From Gammaproteobacteria bacterium (GTDB taxonomy: Bacteria; Pseudomonadota; Gammaproteobacteria; Steroidobacterales; Woeseiaceae), in the NCBI GenBank assembly GCA_029862045.1, contig JAOTYE010000001.1, forward strand, positions 1-64,000: 64,000 nt of DNA, written 5' to 3'. The notes under the pieces are model-generated. The model had not been told where the DNA came from. It was given only the letters and a program-made list of their open reading frames with translations, and did not search any database. Below, one piece after another: positions 16,386-27,945 of this stretch (position 1 is the first letter of the stretch; each line of letters starts with the position of its first letter). A program made the translations under genes and the position numbers.

Positions 16386-17323
16386 CCCGCGAGTTGGCCA
16401 TTCGCGCACGCGGGCTCAGCAAGCACTTCGGCAGCTTGCGGGCCGTCGACAAACTCGATCTCGATGTGCCAAAGGCATCGATCTACGGCTTCCTCGGCCC
16501 GAACGGATCGGGCAAGTCGACAACGATCCGCATGCTGTGCGGGCTGCTGACGCCGACCGACGGCCGGGCCGACGTGCTGGGATTCGAGGTGCCGGAACAC
16601 TCAAAGGAGCTGAAGCCGAAGATCGGCTACATGACACAAAGGTTTTCCCTGTTCGGCGACATGACGGTCGCCGAGAACCTTGAGTTCATCGCGGAGATCT
16701 ACTCTTTCCCGGCGGCACATCGGGCCTCTCGAGTCGACGAATTGCTCGAAAAGTACGACCTCACCGAGCAGCGCAAACAATTTGCCGGCACGATGAGCGG
16801 CGGTCAGCGACAGCGCCTCGCACTTGCGTGCGCGGTTCTGCACCATCCGGAGCTGTTATTGCTTGACGAGCCGACCAGTGCTGTCGACCCCCAAAGCCGT
16901 CGTGATTTCTGGGCCAACCTGTTTCGGCTGGCCGAAGGCGGTACGACGATCCTCGTGTCCACCCACTACATGGACGAAGCCGAGCGCTGTCACCGGCTTG
17001 CGATTCTCGACCACGGCGTCAAGGTTGCCGACGGCTCGCCGCGACAATTACAGAGCAGCACCGGCATGCACGTCGTCGAGGTCCTGGCCGATAACCCGTA
17101 CCACGCGCAGACGGCGCTGATCAATATTGCCATGGTCGCGAGCGTCACTCAGCTCGGCGTTCGGTTGCGGGTGCTGATACCCGATTCGGTCGACGACCCC
17201 CTTGCGCTCGTCAATCAGAACCTGCAAAAACACAAGGTGCCGGCACAAAGTCGTATTGTCGCTGCATCGCTAGAGGATGTCTTCGTCGCCGTTACGATGA
17301 ACCCGGAGCGGCGAGCAGCATGA
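16382..17323 (+). CDS. ABC transporter ATP-binding protein (YbhF/DrrA-like)
   Basis: Cytoplasmic ATPase of an ABC-2 drug or lipid exporter, 313 residues with one nucleotide-binding domain, unlike the doubled YbhF of E. coli. Walker A is GPNGSGKST, the Q-loop MTQRFSLFG, the signature MSGGQRQRLALA, Walker B LLLLDEPTSAVD and the switch His is in VSTHYMDEAE. A C-terminal regulatory region of about 80 residues follows. The start overlaps the adaptor gene by 4 bp and the end overlaps the permease by 4 bp. Confidence 0.93.
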   Translation: MTRELAIRARGLSKHFGSLRAVDKLDLDVPKASIYGFLGPNGSGKSTTIRMLCGLLTPTDGRADVLGFEVPEHSKELKPKIGYMTQRFSLFGDMTVAENLEFIAEIYSFPAAHRASRVDELLEKYDLTEQRKQFAGTMSGGQRQRLALACAVLHHPELLLLDEPTSAVDPQSRRDFWANLFRLAEGGTTILVSTHYMDEAERCHRLAILDHGVKVADGSPRQLQSSTGMHVVEVLADNPYHAQTALINIAMVASVTQLGVRLRVLIPDSVDDPLALVNQNLQKHKVPAQSRIVAASLEDVFVAVTMNPERRAA

Positions 17324-18417
17324 AATCTTTGTCGCGACTGATGGCGGTCATGCGCAAGGAAGTGCGGCAGATGCGGCGCGACCGGCTGACATTCGCAATG
17401 ATCGTTGGCATTCCGTTGATGCAGCTGTTGCTGTTCGGTTATGCGATAAACATGGACGTCCGGAACCTGTCGACAGCGATCGCCGACGAAGCAAACACGC
17501 ACCTGTCACGCGAATTCGTCGCGGGGCTCGCCGCTTCGCAGGTCACCAACATCGAGTACCGGGTGAGCACGGCCGCCGAACTCGAGCGCATGATGCAGGC
17601 CGGAGAGATTTCGATTGGCGTCGCGATTCCGCATGACTTCGACCGGCGCGTTGCCGACGATACGCGCGCCGCGGTGCACCTGCTTGTCGACGGCAGTGAT
17701 CCCACGATTGCCGGCATCGCCGACAAGCTGCGCAATATGCCGATCGCTTTTGATACCAGCGCCGCACCGCGCAAACAGGGATTGATCGAAGTACGCCCTT
17801 ACTATAATCCTGAGCGCCGCACCCCGATGAATGTCATTCCCGGCCTGATCGCCGTCATCCTGATGATGACGATGATGTTGTTCACGGCTGTCGCCATCGT
17901 CCGGGAACGCGAGCGCGGCAATCTGGAACTGCTTATCAACACGCCGGTGACTTCGGCCGAGCTAATGATCGGCAAAGTCGTGCCTTATATTGCGATAGGG
18001 CTCGTGCAGCTCGCCCTGATTCTACTGGCGGGTGGTCTTCTCTTCGACGTCCCGGTCCGCGGCAGCATCATCGACCTGTACCTGGCTGCCGGATTGTTCA
18101 TCGCAGCTAACCTTGCCCTGGGTTTGTTCTTTTCAACGGCCGTAAAAACCCAGTTCCAGGCGATGCAGCTGACCTTCTTCCTGATGCTGCCCTCGATACT
18201 GCTGTCCGGATTCGTGTTCCCGTTCGACGGCATGCCGGTCGTCGCCCAGTACCTGGGCGAAGTGCTGCCGACGACACATTTCATTCGCCTCACGCGCGGC
18301 ATCATGCTGCGCGAGGCAACTTTGGGTGATCTGCCGGGTGAGCTGATCTATCTCGGCGTATTCGCGATCGTCGCCACGACAGCAGCAGCTTTGAGATTCT
18401 CGAAACGTCTGGATTAG
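17320..18417 (+). CDS. ABC-2 type permease (YbhR/YbhS-like)
   Basis: Membrane component of the exporter, 365 residues. One N-terminal helix (LTFAMIVGIPLMQLLLFGYAI) is followed by a periplasmic domain of about 140 residues and then five helices, the layout of the ABC2_membrane_3 group. The motif VRERERGNLELLINTPV lies at the expected cytosolic position. Only one permease gene is present, so the exporter would be a homodimer, while E. coli has YbhS and YbhR. Last gene of the TetR operon. Confidence 0.92.
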   Translation: MKSLSRLMAVMRKEVRQMRRDRLTFAMIVGIPLMQLLLFGYAINMDVRNLSTAIADEANTHLSREFVAGLAASQVTNIEYRVSTAAELERMMQAGEISIGVAIPHDFDRRVADDTRAAVHLLVDGSDPTIAGIADKLRNMPIAFDTSAAPRKQGLIEVRPYYNPERRTPMNVIPGLIAVILMMTMMLFTAVAIVRERERGNLELLINTPVTSAELMIGKVVPYIAIGLVQLALILLAGGLLFDVPVRGSIIDLYLAAGLFIAANLALGLFFSTAVKTQFQAMQLTFFLMLPSILLSGFVFPFDGMPVVAQYLGEVLPTTHFIRLTRGIMLREATLGDLPGELIYLGVFAIVATTAAALRFSKRLD

Positions 18418-18541
18418 CTTCTACCCGGACAATCGCAAAGTACTCCGGAGAATTCATGTCGGACAAATATTTGCGTGACGGACTCGCAAATTCGTAGCCA
18501 TTCTGGTCCAATCATCACCACAGTGGCCTAACGCGGACATT

Positions 18542-19156
18542 ATGACGCCAAATAAGGATAAACAGCCGACCGTTTTTATCGTTGATGATGATCCGGCGAT
18601 TCGCTTTGCCATGCAGGCTTTGATGGATTCGGTCAATATCGCGCATGAGATTTTTGCGTCGGGCGACGAGTTCCTCGAAAAAGTTGCGGATCAGCGCGCT
18701 GGCTGCCTCGTCCTCGATATTCGCATGCCGGGCCTTGGTGGCCTCGAGCTACAGGAAGAACTGATCGAACGCGGCAGCCCCCTGCCGATAATCTTCATTA
18801 CCGGTCACGGCGATGTACCGATGGCAGTCGACGCCATGCAGAAAGGCGCGGTCGATTTCATTCAGAAACCTTTTCGCGACCAGGACCTGCTCGATCGTGT
18901 CCGTGAGGCGCTCAAGACCGACCACGAGCGGCGTGAGGAACAGCAAAAACATGCCGAAGTCGCGGAGCGACTTGCTCGACTGACAAATCGTGAGCGCGAA
19001 GTATTCGATCTCGTCGTGACAGGCAAGCCAAACAAGGTCATCGCGTATGAGCTGGGTGTGAGTCAGCGGACCGTGGAAATCCACCGCGCGCGTGTCATGG
19101 AGAAGATGCAGGCAAGGTCATTGGCTGACCTCGTCAAAATGCACATGACAGCCTAG
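18542..19156 (+). CDS. FixJ/NarL-type response regulator, orphan
   Basis: A 204-residue two-component regulator. The receiver domain covers residues 10-125 with acidic DDD at 15-17, phospho-acceptor Asp59 (LDIRMPG), Thr in FITGHGD and Lys in IQKPF, the FixJ/TodT pattern. A LuxR-type helix-turn-helix occupies about 140-200 (LTNREREVFDLVVTGKPNKVIA, then VSQRTVEIHRARVMEKM). No kinase gene is adjacent. The PAS hybrid kinase at 28431-30002, next to the cbb3 operon, is a possible partner because FixJ-type regulators often pair with PAS kinases; this is speculation. Confidence 0.9.
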   Translation: MTPNKDKQPTVFIVDDDPAIRFAMQALMDSVNIAHEIFASGDEFLEKVADQRAGCLVLDIRMPGLGGLELQEELIERGSPLPIIFITGHGDVPMAVDAMQKGAVDFIQKPFRDQDLLDRVREALKTDHERREEQQKHAEVAERLARLTNREREVFDLVVTGKPNKVIAYELGVSQRTVEIHRARVMEKMQARSLADLVKMHMTA

Positions 19157-19174
19157 CTGTTGCGTCTCGCTGTA

Positions 19175-19221
19175 GCGGGCGACTCTGACAAACTCAATCG
19201 AAAATCGCCCGCCGGGGCGGG
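19175..19221. terminator. Hairpins between convergent FixJ-type and DksA-like genes
   Basis: GCGGGCGA (19175-19182) can pair with TCGCCCGC (19205-19212) for the plus-strand transcript. CCCGCC-GG-GGCGGG (19208-19221), read on the minus strand, is followed by CGATTTTCG, a good terminator for the DksA-like gene. The two structures share bases and exclude each other. Confidence 0.6.
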
Positions 19222-19224
19222 ATC

Positions 19225-19575
19225 CTACATGTGTGCTTTGCGATGCTCGTCGAAGCGCGCGCAATCGATACACTTCCTCGCATACGGATGTGCCTCAAGG
19301 CGACCGCGATCGATCTCGGAGCCGCACTCGTTGCAGATGCCGTATTCATCCGCATCCATGCGTCGTAACGCTGCCGATATTTTGGCGATTTCCTCCCTGG
19401 CCTCATTGCCCAGGGCATCAACAACCTCACTATCCTCGAGCTCTTTGGCGCGTTCTTTCGAATCCGGATGATAGCCGCGGCGAAGGTTCGCCGTAATACG
19501 CTCCAGCCGGCCGCTCAGCTCCTCTTTCTGCTGCTCGAGTTGTCGACGCAAGTCGTCGTAGGAGTCCTTTGGCAT
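19225..19575 (-). CDS. DksA/TraR-family zinc-finger protein
   Basis: A 116-residue cytoplasmic protein expected to bind RNA polymerase through the secondary channel or to act as a general zinc-finger regulator. Residues 1-70 form a coiled coil rich in Glu and Arg. The C4 zinc finger is CNECGSEI ... CIDC at residues 80-105. It lacks the long N-terminal region of true DksA (151 residues in E. coli), and the acidic residues at the coiled-coil tip that define DksA activity are not clear, so it is better called DksA-like. Divergent from uspE. Confidence 0.9.
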   Translation of the reverse strand: MPKDSYDDLRRQLEQQKEELSGRLERITANLRRGYHPDSKERAKELEDSEVVDALGNEAREEIAKISAALRRMDADEYGICNECGSEIDRGRLEAHPYARKCIDCARFDEHRKAHM

Positions 19576-19766
19576 GGCCGATTCCCTTCCGATACCTACG
19601 TGCCAATTTAAGCGTAGTCGAGCAGCTCAGAAATCCGTACATCCACCTACGCTACCGTACGTAAATTCCACTATTCGCTAGGCATCACGCCGTATGGAAA
19701 CTGGGCTGACCGCGGCCTATTCTCATTTCGTTGGCGACAGCGCAGGACACAATAACCAGGTGCGAA

Positions 19767-20729
19767 ATGCAGACTATTTCCAAAGTCCTTTCCGTCGTTG
19801 ATCCGACGGCGCAGGACCAACCGGCAATGCTGCGTGCCGCCTGGCTTGCAAAGAAGGCAGGCGCCGAACTCAATTTGCTGGTTTGCTATTACAACGAATA
19901 CCTGAGCGGGGATCGATTGTTCGATTCCCCGTCGCTCGAAAAAGCGCGCCACGAAGTCATGGCCAATCAGGAAAAGCATCTCGAACAGCTGGCCGAACCT
20001 ATTCGGCAAAGTGGCGTGGTCGTCACGACGACTGCTGTGTGGGACCACCCGCTGTACGAGGGTATCGTGCGCCACTGCGTTGCGAGCGGCGCAGACATTA
20101 TTTTCAAGGATACGCATCATCACTCAGCGGTCGAACGTGCGCTATTGACCAACACCGACTGGAACCTGATTCGCACCTGCGCGGCGCCACTGTGGCTGGT
20201 CAAACCGCATGGCCTCGCCGACACGCCGATCATCGTCGCTGCGATCGATCCGATGAACCAGCATGACAAACCGGCCGCGCTCGACGATGAGATTCTGCAG
20301 ATCAGCAAGCTGTTGGCAAAGAACGTCGATGGCAACGTCCACGCATTTCACTCCTACGACCCGCGCATCGCAGTCGCCACCGCCACTGCAAACGCGTATA
20401 TCCCGGTCTCCTTGCCATTTGATGAGATCGAGCAGCAGATGCACGAGGACCATCAGAAGCGCTTCAAAGAAATTACGTCATTTCACGATGTTGAAGATGA
20501 CCATGCGCACCTTGTCGCTGGCCTGACGCACGAGGAGTTACCGCTGATCGCAGAGAGTCTAAAGGCCGACGTCGTCGTTATGGGCGCTGTTGCGCGAAAT
20601 CGCTGGAAGCGCCTCTTCATTGGCGCGACCGCGGAACGCACGCTGGAACATCTGCCTTGTGACCTGTTGATCGTCAAGCCTGACTGGTTCCAGACACCGG
20701 TCGAGGAAACGACGCACGAAGCTGCATAG
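19767..20729 (+). CDS. uspE: Tandem universal stress protein, UspE type
   Basis: Cytoplasmic stress protein with two Usp domains (about 1-150 and 155-315) in 320 residues. The start at 19767 (MQTISKVLSVVDPTAQDQPA) fits UspE alignments and has AGGTG five bases upstream; an in-frame ATG 36 bp earlier is less likely. The C-terminal domain keeps GAVARNRWKRLFIGATAERTLEHLPCDLLIVKP, close to the ATP-binding pattern G-2x-G-9x-G(S/T). UspE in E. coli aids oxidative-stress resistance and motility. It converges with the aminotransferase gene over a hairpin repeat. Confidence 0.9.
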   Translation: MQTISKVLSVVDPTAQDQPAMLRAAWLAKKAGAELNLLVCYYNEYLSGDRLFDSPSLEKARHEVMANQEKHLEQLAEPIRQSGVVVTTTAVWDHPLYEGIVRHCVASGADIIFKDTHHHSAVERALLTNTDWNLIRTCAAPLWLVKPHGLADTPIIVAAIDPMNQHDKPAALDDEILQISKLLAKNVDGNVHAFHSYDPRIAVATATANAYIPVSLPFDEIEQQMHEDHQKRFKEITSFHDVEDDHAHLVAGLTHEELPLIAESLKADVVVMGAVARNRWKRLFIGATAERTLEHLPCDLLIVKPDWFQTPVEETTHEAA

Positions 20730-20742
20730 GATGCATACCTAG

Positions 20743-20825
20743 GCGCCGCGGGCGGGGCGTTGTTCATCGGAAGTAAAGCGCAGCGCAGCGAGCCATGAAG
20801 ATGAATAATGCGCCGCCCGTGGCGC
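20743..20825. repeat. Intergenic hairpin repeat, copy 1 (29-bp common core)
   Basis: GCGCCGCGGGCGG (20743-20755) pairs with CCGCCCGTGGCGC (20813-20825), and TTGTTCATC pairs inward with GATGAATAA. The loop holds the core GAAGTAAAGCGCAGCG...AGCCATGA (20770-20798), which recurs at 28366-28394 with one difference, although the outer stems differ. Both copies lie between convergent genes, suggesting a bidirectional terminator or a mobile palindromic element. Confidence 0.75.
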
Positions 20826-20841
20826 ATGTATATCTGTGCTT

Positions 20842-22113
20842 CTAAAGTGTGTCGTCGAGGATGTTGAGTGCGTAGTCAGCGTCGTCTATCGACAGGACGA
20901 GCGGTGGCCGCAACTTCAATATGTTTTCATCCGGGCCAATCGACGCAGTCAATACACCACGATCACGCAAATCGTTGACTACCCTGGCAGCCAGTTCGGT
21001 AGCCGGCGTGCGTTTTTCCCGATTCGTCACGAGCTCGAGTGCAATGAATAACCCGGTGCCGCGCACATCGCCAATGCAAGTGTGCTGATCGGCAAGCTTC
21101 CAAAGTCCATCGACGAGGTGCTGACCGACCACCCGTGCGTTGGGTTGCAGGTTCTCGTTTTCGATTACGTCCAGCACAGCCAATCCCGCGGCGCAGGACA
21201 CAGGATTGCCGCCGAACGTATTAAAATACCGGCCGTGCTTGCCGAATGCGTCGACGAGATCGCGCCGTGTTACCACACTGGAAATCGGGTGACCGTTGCC
21301 CATCGGCTTACCCATCGTGACAATGTCGGGCACGAAGTCGTCTGCCTCGAATCCCCAGAAATTTTTGCCCGTACGCCCAAAGCCGGGCTGCACTTCGTCG
21401 GCGACGAACAGCCCACCTGCTTCACGAATGATCCTGGCCGCCTTGCTCAGGTAACCTGGCGGCGGCGCCACGACACCGCTGCTGGAGATGATCGTATCGA
21501 TGACGAACGCCGCCGGTTTGACACCACGACTCCTGAGCAAATCTATTGCGTCGCGAACGTGTGCCGCGTATTTCTCCACCGCGTCGTCGTCACGATAAAG
21601 CCCGCGATACCGGTCGGGCGCGGGAACCGCGACGACGTAATCCGGTAATTCGCCAGCAGGGATACTGTGGGTCGAGATCTCGTAGCTAGCTTGCGTGTTG
21701 CCGTGATACGCAAAACTCGTGACGATGATGCCAGTGCCGCCCGTCACGGTTCGCGCGATGCGCAGTGCGAGTTCATTGGCCTCGCTACCCGTGCAACAGA
21801 ACATCGCCGTGTCGAGTTCATCAGGGAGTTTCGCAGTGAGCCGTTCCGCCAGGTTTACGACATTGTCGTGCAAGTACCGGGTGTGCGTGTTCAACGTCCC
21901 GGCCTGCTGGCAGATCGCCTCGACAACATGCGGATGGCAGTGCCCAACATGCGGCACGTTGTTATACATGTCGAGGTACTTGCGGCCGCCGGCATCGTAC
22001 ACCCACACGCCTTCACCCCGAACAAGATGTATGGGCGTATCGTAAAACAGCCGATAGGCCGAACCCATCAGCTGTTTTCTGCGATCGAGTAGTTCTGAAG
22101 TGTCTGCCGTCAC
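20842..22113 (-). CDS. Class III PLP-dependent aminotransferase
   Basis: A 423-residue fold-type I enzyme of the ornithine/alanine-glyoxylate (AGXT2) branch. The PLP Lys lies in TMGKPMGNGHPISSVV, the Asp contact in FVADEVQPGFGRTG, and CTGSEANELALR binds the cofactor phosphate. Proteins of this branch include alanine-glyoxylate aminotransferase and ethanolamine-phosphate phospho-lyase; the exact reaction is not readable. It begins 39 bp after the porin stop, so it is the last gene of the TonB receptor-nirS-porin unit, an unusual partner for a nitrite reductase. Confidence 0.88.
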   Translation of the reverse strand: MTADTSELLDRRKQLMGSAYRLFYDTPIHLVRGEGVWVYDAGGRKYLDMYNNVPHVGHCHPHVVEAICQQAGTLNTHTRYLHDNVVNLAERLTAKLPDELDTAMFCCTGSEANELALRIARTVTGGTGIIVTSFAYHGNTQASYEISTHSIPAGELPDYVVAVPAPDRYRGLYRDDDAVEKYAAHVRDAIDLLRSRGVKPAAFVIDTIISSSGVVAPPPGYLSKAARIIREAGGLFVADEVQPGFGRTGKNFWGFEADDFVPDIVTMGKPMGNGHPISSVVTRRDLVDAFGKHGRYFNTFGGNPVSCAAGLAVLDVIENENLQPNARVVGQHLVDGLWKLADQHTCIGDVRGTGLFIALELVTNREKRTPATELAARVVNDLRDRGVLTASIGPDENILKLRPPLVLSIDDADYALNILDDTL

Positions 22114-22152
22114 TGCCCTTAGATTACCGGAAGCAACGGCAGAACTCGATGA

Positions 22153-23415
22153 TCAGTAGCTCGCCGTCAGCATGATCCAGAACTTGTCCGTGTCAGTTGC
22201 CGGAATCGGAGACGACGAATCAGCGCTGAAGAACGCACCTTTGAACAACACTCCATAGCGCTCGCCGAGCTTACGTCCTGCAGCAATATCGAACTCCTTA
22301 CCGTAATCGCTGCTGCCGAACTCTGACGAGAAGTCGTGATACACGCCCGTCAGGTTCCACTTGCCGGCTTTGTATTTGACCGTGACATAAGCGTCTTCCA
22401 GGCCAGCCGCGGGCGTACCCAGAAACTTGTCAGCCCAGCCGTTGAACGCATGTCCGGTTGCAAGCGGAGTACGGAACGCGGTTGCAGCACTCGAGTCGGC
22501 ACCCAATGACTCGAAAGCGAGTCCAATGGAAAGCCCGTTTTCGAGCGCCCAAAGGGCACTGACATGTGCGTAATCCGCGTCATAACTGTTCGGATTGTCG
22601 CCGGCATCAGACTGTGACGCGAACTCACCCAGAAGCGTCACCTTGCCTTCACCAGCCTTGATGCTGCCGGCGAGCCGGATACCAAATGTGCCAGTGGAGT
22701 TGACGAAGTTTGCAGCATCCTTGTAATCGAGCAAGTAATAATACGGAGTGACCGTAAAGCCATCGCTAACGCTGATCTTCGCGTTCAACAGATGGCCGTC
22801 CAACGCTGCTTTTCCGGCTGGCGTCGTTTGACCGAAGATGCGGCGCACCTGATTGAGATAAGAGTACGACAACGCCGTTTTCGCAATTGCTTTGGTGTTC
22901 AGCGTAAACGCATCATATGTCTGCTCGTTCTGCCGCCAGCCGACACCACCGACAAAACGCTGGTTATCGAGCAAGATACGTTGCCGGCCAACGCGTAGCT
23001 TCCAATCGGCGTTTGGACTGTAGTCAAAGTACAGTTGATTCAGGTCGGAGCCACTCGGATCGGCAACGACCGGATACTCGCCCTCGTGGGAAGGGCTCGT
23101 GCCCGCGCCGGAATCGAAGTCGTCAAGCAACACATGGAACACATGATCGTATTCGGCGAACGCGGACCAGCCATTCCATTGGCTGGTCCCGTAGTTGAGC
23201 CGCAATCGCAACGTCGACGCATTGGCGGTCTCATCATCGAGAGTGGCACTGTCCTGATCGACCTGCTCGTACCGATACCGCAGCGCTACCGTTGCCTTGC
23301 CCGATGTAATCGCCGATGCCAGGTCTGTAGCGCCCTCCTCCTCGGCTGCCGTGATGGAGAACGGCAATATCAAGCCAAGCAATGTACCGAGGAGGATATT
23401 GTGATTGCGATTCAT
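22153..23415 (-). CDS. Outer-membrane porin, alginate-export (AlgE-like) family
   Basis: A 420-residue beta-barrel protein. The start at 23415 (MNRNHNILLG) has AAGGAAAGGA upstream and gives a Sec signal ending near ITAAEEE. Features of the Alginate_exp group include the motif LRVGRQRILLDNQRFVGGVGWRQNEQTYDAF, alternating aromatic strands and a terminal strand ending in FWIMLTASY. The family includes channels for many small anions, not only alginate. Located 33 bp after nirS, it could pass nitrite or another small substrate to the periplasm; that link is inference. Confidence 0.85.
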   Translation of the reverse strand: MNRNHNILLGTLLGLILPFSITAAEEEGATDLASAITSGKATVALRYRYEQVDQDSATLDDETANASTLRLRLNYGTSQWNGWSAFAEYDHVFHVLLDDFDSGAGTSPSHEGEYPVVADPSGSDLNQLYFDYSPNADWKLRVGRQRILLDNQRFVGGVGWRQNEQTYDAFTLNTKAIAKTALSYSYLNQVRRIFGQTTPAGKAALDGHLLNAKISVSDGFTVTPYYYLLDYKDAANFVNSTGTFGIRLAGSIKAGEGKVTLLGEFASQSDAGDNPNSYDADYAHVSALWALENGLSIGLAFESLGADSSAATAFRTPLATGHAFNGWADKFLGTPAAGLEDAYVTVKYKAGKWNLTGVYHDFSSEFGSSDYGKEFDIAAGRKLGERYGVLFKGAFFSADSSSPIPATDTDKFWIMLTASY

Positions 23416-23448
23416 GGTCCTTTCCTTGTCACTCTTTTCAAACAGCAA

Positions 23449-25626
<2,178 letters not shown>

Positions 25627-27822
25627 TTACCAGTTCACGTTCAGGCTGACGGATGCACTGCGGCCGGCCTGAGCGAGATATGGAAGAATCGGATCGTTCG
25701 GTGACAAACTGCGCACGTCGGACCAATTCCAGTACGTGCGGTCGGTCAGGTTTTGCAGTCCGGCACGCATCGTCGTGCGCGCGCCAAGTTTTTGGGTAAG
25801 AAACACATCGAATACAGCGTGTCCGGATGGCTTGAAGACCTCGCCCGCCGTTTCATCGCGGTCGGACCAGTCATCAGTCAGGGTCGATTTGAGCCTTACT
25901 CTCCTACGTTCATCCTTAGAATCCCAGGTGACACCGAGTACGATTTGGCCTGGACCCACCGAATTCAAAGCTTCGTTGTTCTCCTTGTTTACGCCGCGGG
26001 CGTAATACGCCGAGCCATCGAACACAAAGGCATCCCAGCGCACGGACCAGCCAGCCTCAATACCTTCGATACGTGTTTCATCGAGGTTTTGCGACTGGAA
26101 CAAGAGACGGCCACTATCAGGGTCGATTCCGAGGCGTACCTTCGACTCGATGAAGTCCTCATAGCGGGTATGAAAGACGGACAGTCGCACCGAGGAATTG
26201 GCGCCCTGCCAGCGCAATCCAAGATCGAAACCATCCGATGATTCGGACTTCAGATCCGGATTCGGAATTGCGCGAAAGTTGAAGAGCGGAACTTCGAGAC
26301 TGATGTTTGCATCCGCGTACGGCGGTGCCCGAAAACCGTGCGAATACTGCAAATAGACATCGGTGCCGGGCGTCAGGTTGTAAATGACACCGAGTTTCGG
26401 CGACACATCAGACTCCGTCAGTGATACGACTTCGGCGAATGGATAGTCCTCACGATACATCGGGTCCTGACTGGGAGAGAGTTCGAAGCGGTCAGCCCGC
26501 AATGCCGCGATGACTGTCCAGTCGCCGAACGTCATTGTGTCTTCGAGATAGGCGCCGATTTCTGTCGTCGTCGAAATCGGGAAGTCCCGGAGTGGGAAGA
26601 CTTCGCCGAGCAAGACGTTTGTCTGCTCGCCAGTCTGCATATCGGTCGAGAGACCATCGCGATATTCCTCAGTACGTCGCTCGCGGTACTCGAAGCCGAA
26701 GCCGAGCCGATGCGCGACGCGGTCGCTGCCAAAGTCCTTCCAGGTATTCAGTTCGAGGCCATAAATCTCCTGGTCGAACGCGAAAAAGCGATCTATCGAC
26801 GCTGGAGTGCCGGCATTGCCGCGCTCGTCCAGCGTCTTCTGCTCAATGTCAGCGACTTCGTAGTAACCACGCACGATACCGCTATCAATCCAGCCCTCCG
26901 GCGAACCGAACTCGTAGGCGACATTCAAGAGGTCCATTTGATAGCGATCGTTGCCTTCAAGAGCCGTTGTTGAGCGGAAACGACCCGATCCAAGCATCGA
27001 GTTCAGATCGGACAACGTGTGCGCGTCCTGATGAATAAAGCCGGCGCGCCAGGTGTTACCGCGGCGATCATCCGCGACTAACTTCAAAAGCGCCGTGCGA
27101 CGATCCGATTCACGAGTATCGAGACTGTCGGGTGCTGCCGCGGAGTCAACTTCGTGGCCACTTCGCCAACTGACGCCTGCTGTCAGGCCCAATGAGCGAT
27201 CACCCAGGCCAAGCAGTGCCTGGCTCTGAAAGCTCTCGTCCGCGCCACGCCATGTGGCCAGCAGATCGCCACCGTTACGACTCGTTCCGATCAGATCGGC
27301 CGGGTCCGGCGTTCTGACCGCGACAACACCACCAATCGCTGAACTGCCATACAAGGCTGATGCCGGGCCGTGCAAGACTTCGATACTCTGAATCAGGCCC
27401 GCATCGATGAAGTCACGCGTTGCGTTCGAGAAACTGCCAACGTTGAAATGGTCGGACAGCGGCACACCGTCAACAACGATTGCGACGCGGTTGCCGCCGA
27501 TGCCGCGAATATTAATGCCTTCTGTGCCAAAGCGATTGCCGGCCGCCTCGTAATCCACACCCGGCACATAGCGAAACACGTCGTTAATTGAGGTCGCGAG
27601 TTCATCGTTGAGGTCTGCCCGTGACAAGACTGTGACGTTGGCCGCGATTTCGCGCTGCGATCGTGCATCCTTGTGCGCGACGACGACAATTTGATCGGCA
27701 GGCGCTTCGTTTGGGGCTGACCGGCCCTCGTCCGCGTTCGCGGCTGCTCCCACAGGCCACGCGAAAACGCATGCAGTGACCAGCGCGACAGGCGTGGACA
27801 TAAATCCGGTCTTTTTGGGCAT
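25627..27822 (-). CDS. TonB-dependent receptor, heme/hemoglobin type
   Basis: A 731-residue outer-membrane receptor. The start at 27822 (MPKKTGFMSTPV) has GGGGA upstream; a signal peptide ends near GAAANA. The plug (about 40-160) contains DQIVVVAHKDARSQREI (TonB-box region), NIRGIGGNRVAIVVDGVP and LHGPASALYGSSAIGGVV. The 22-strand barrel ends in SVSLNVNW. The plug pattern resembles the hemoglobin/transferrin/lactoferrin receptor group (TIGR01786-like). It is the first gene of the unit with nirS 27 bp downstream, so supply of heme or metal for NirS is possible. Substrate not proven. Confidence 0.9.
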   Translation of the reverse strand: MPKKTGFMSTPVALVTACVFAWPVGAAANADEGRSAPNEAPADQIVVVAHKDARSQREIAANVTVLSRADLNDELATSINDVFRYVPGVDYEAAGNRFGTEGINIRGIGGNRVAIVVDGVPLSDHFNVGSFSNATRDFIDAGLIQSIEVLHGPASALYGSSAIGGVVAVRTPDPADLIGTSRNGGDLLATWRGADESFQSQALLGLGDRSLGLTAGVSWRSGHEVDSAAAPDSLDTRESDRRTALLKLVADDRRGNTWRAGFIHQDAHTLSDLNSMLGSGRFRSTTALEGNDRYQMDLLNVAYEFGSPEGWIDSGIVRGYYEVADIEQKTLDERGNAGTPASIDRFFAFDQEIYGLELNTWKDFGSDRVAHRLGFGFEYRERRTEEYRDGLSTDMQTGEQTNVLLGEVFPLRDFPISTTTEIGAYLEDTMTFGDWTVIAALRADRFELSPSQDPMYREDYPFAEVVSLTESDVSPKLGVIYNLTPGTDVYLQYSHGFRAPPYADANISLEVPLFNFRAIPNPDLKSESSDGFDLGLRWQGANSSVRLSVFHTRYEDFIESKVRLGIDPDSGRLLFQSQNLDETRIEGIEAGWSVRWDAFVFDGSAYYARGVNKENNEALNSVGPGQIVLGVTWDSKDERRRVRLKSTLTDDWSDRDETAGEVFKPSGHAVFDVFLTQKLGARTTMRAGLQNLTDRTYWNWSDVRSLSPNDPILPYLAQAGRSASVSLNVNW

Positions 27823-27854
27823 ACTTCCCCGCACCACGAAGTGGCATATTGACT

Positions 27855-27865
27855 AGGTGGCACCT
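27855..27865. promoter_or_regulatory. 11-bp palindrome upstream of the TonB-nirS operon
   Basis: AGGTGGCACCT is a perfect palindrome around one base, 33 bp upstream of the receptor start. It does not fit FNR/NnrR (TTGAT-N4-ATCAA). It may be a regulator site or chance. Confidence 0.25.
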
Positions 27866-27945
27866 TGCCAAAAGCTGCGTATAAAACTATAGGTAGGTTC
27901 CCGTACCGCCGCTCAGGATCTGCGTAGCCACGGAAACAAAAAATT

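Noticed and set aside
20730-20841. Short peptides (HGSLRCALL type) across the hairpin repeats
   Set aside because: They arise from translating the common repeat core at 20770 and 28366 and are not genes.
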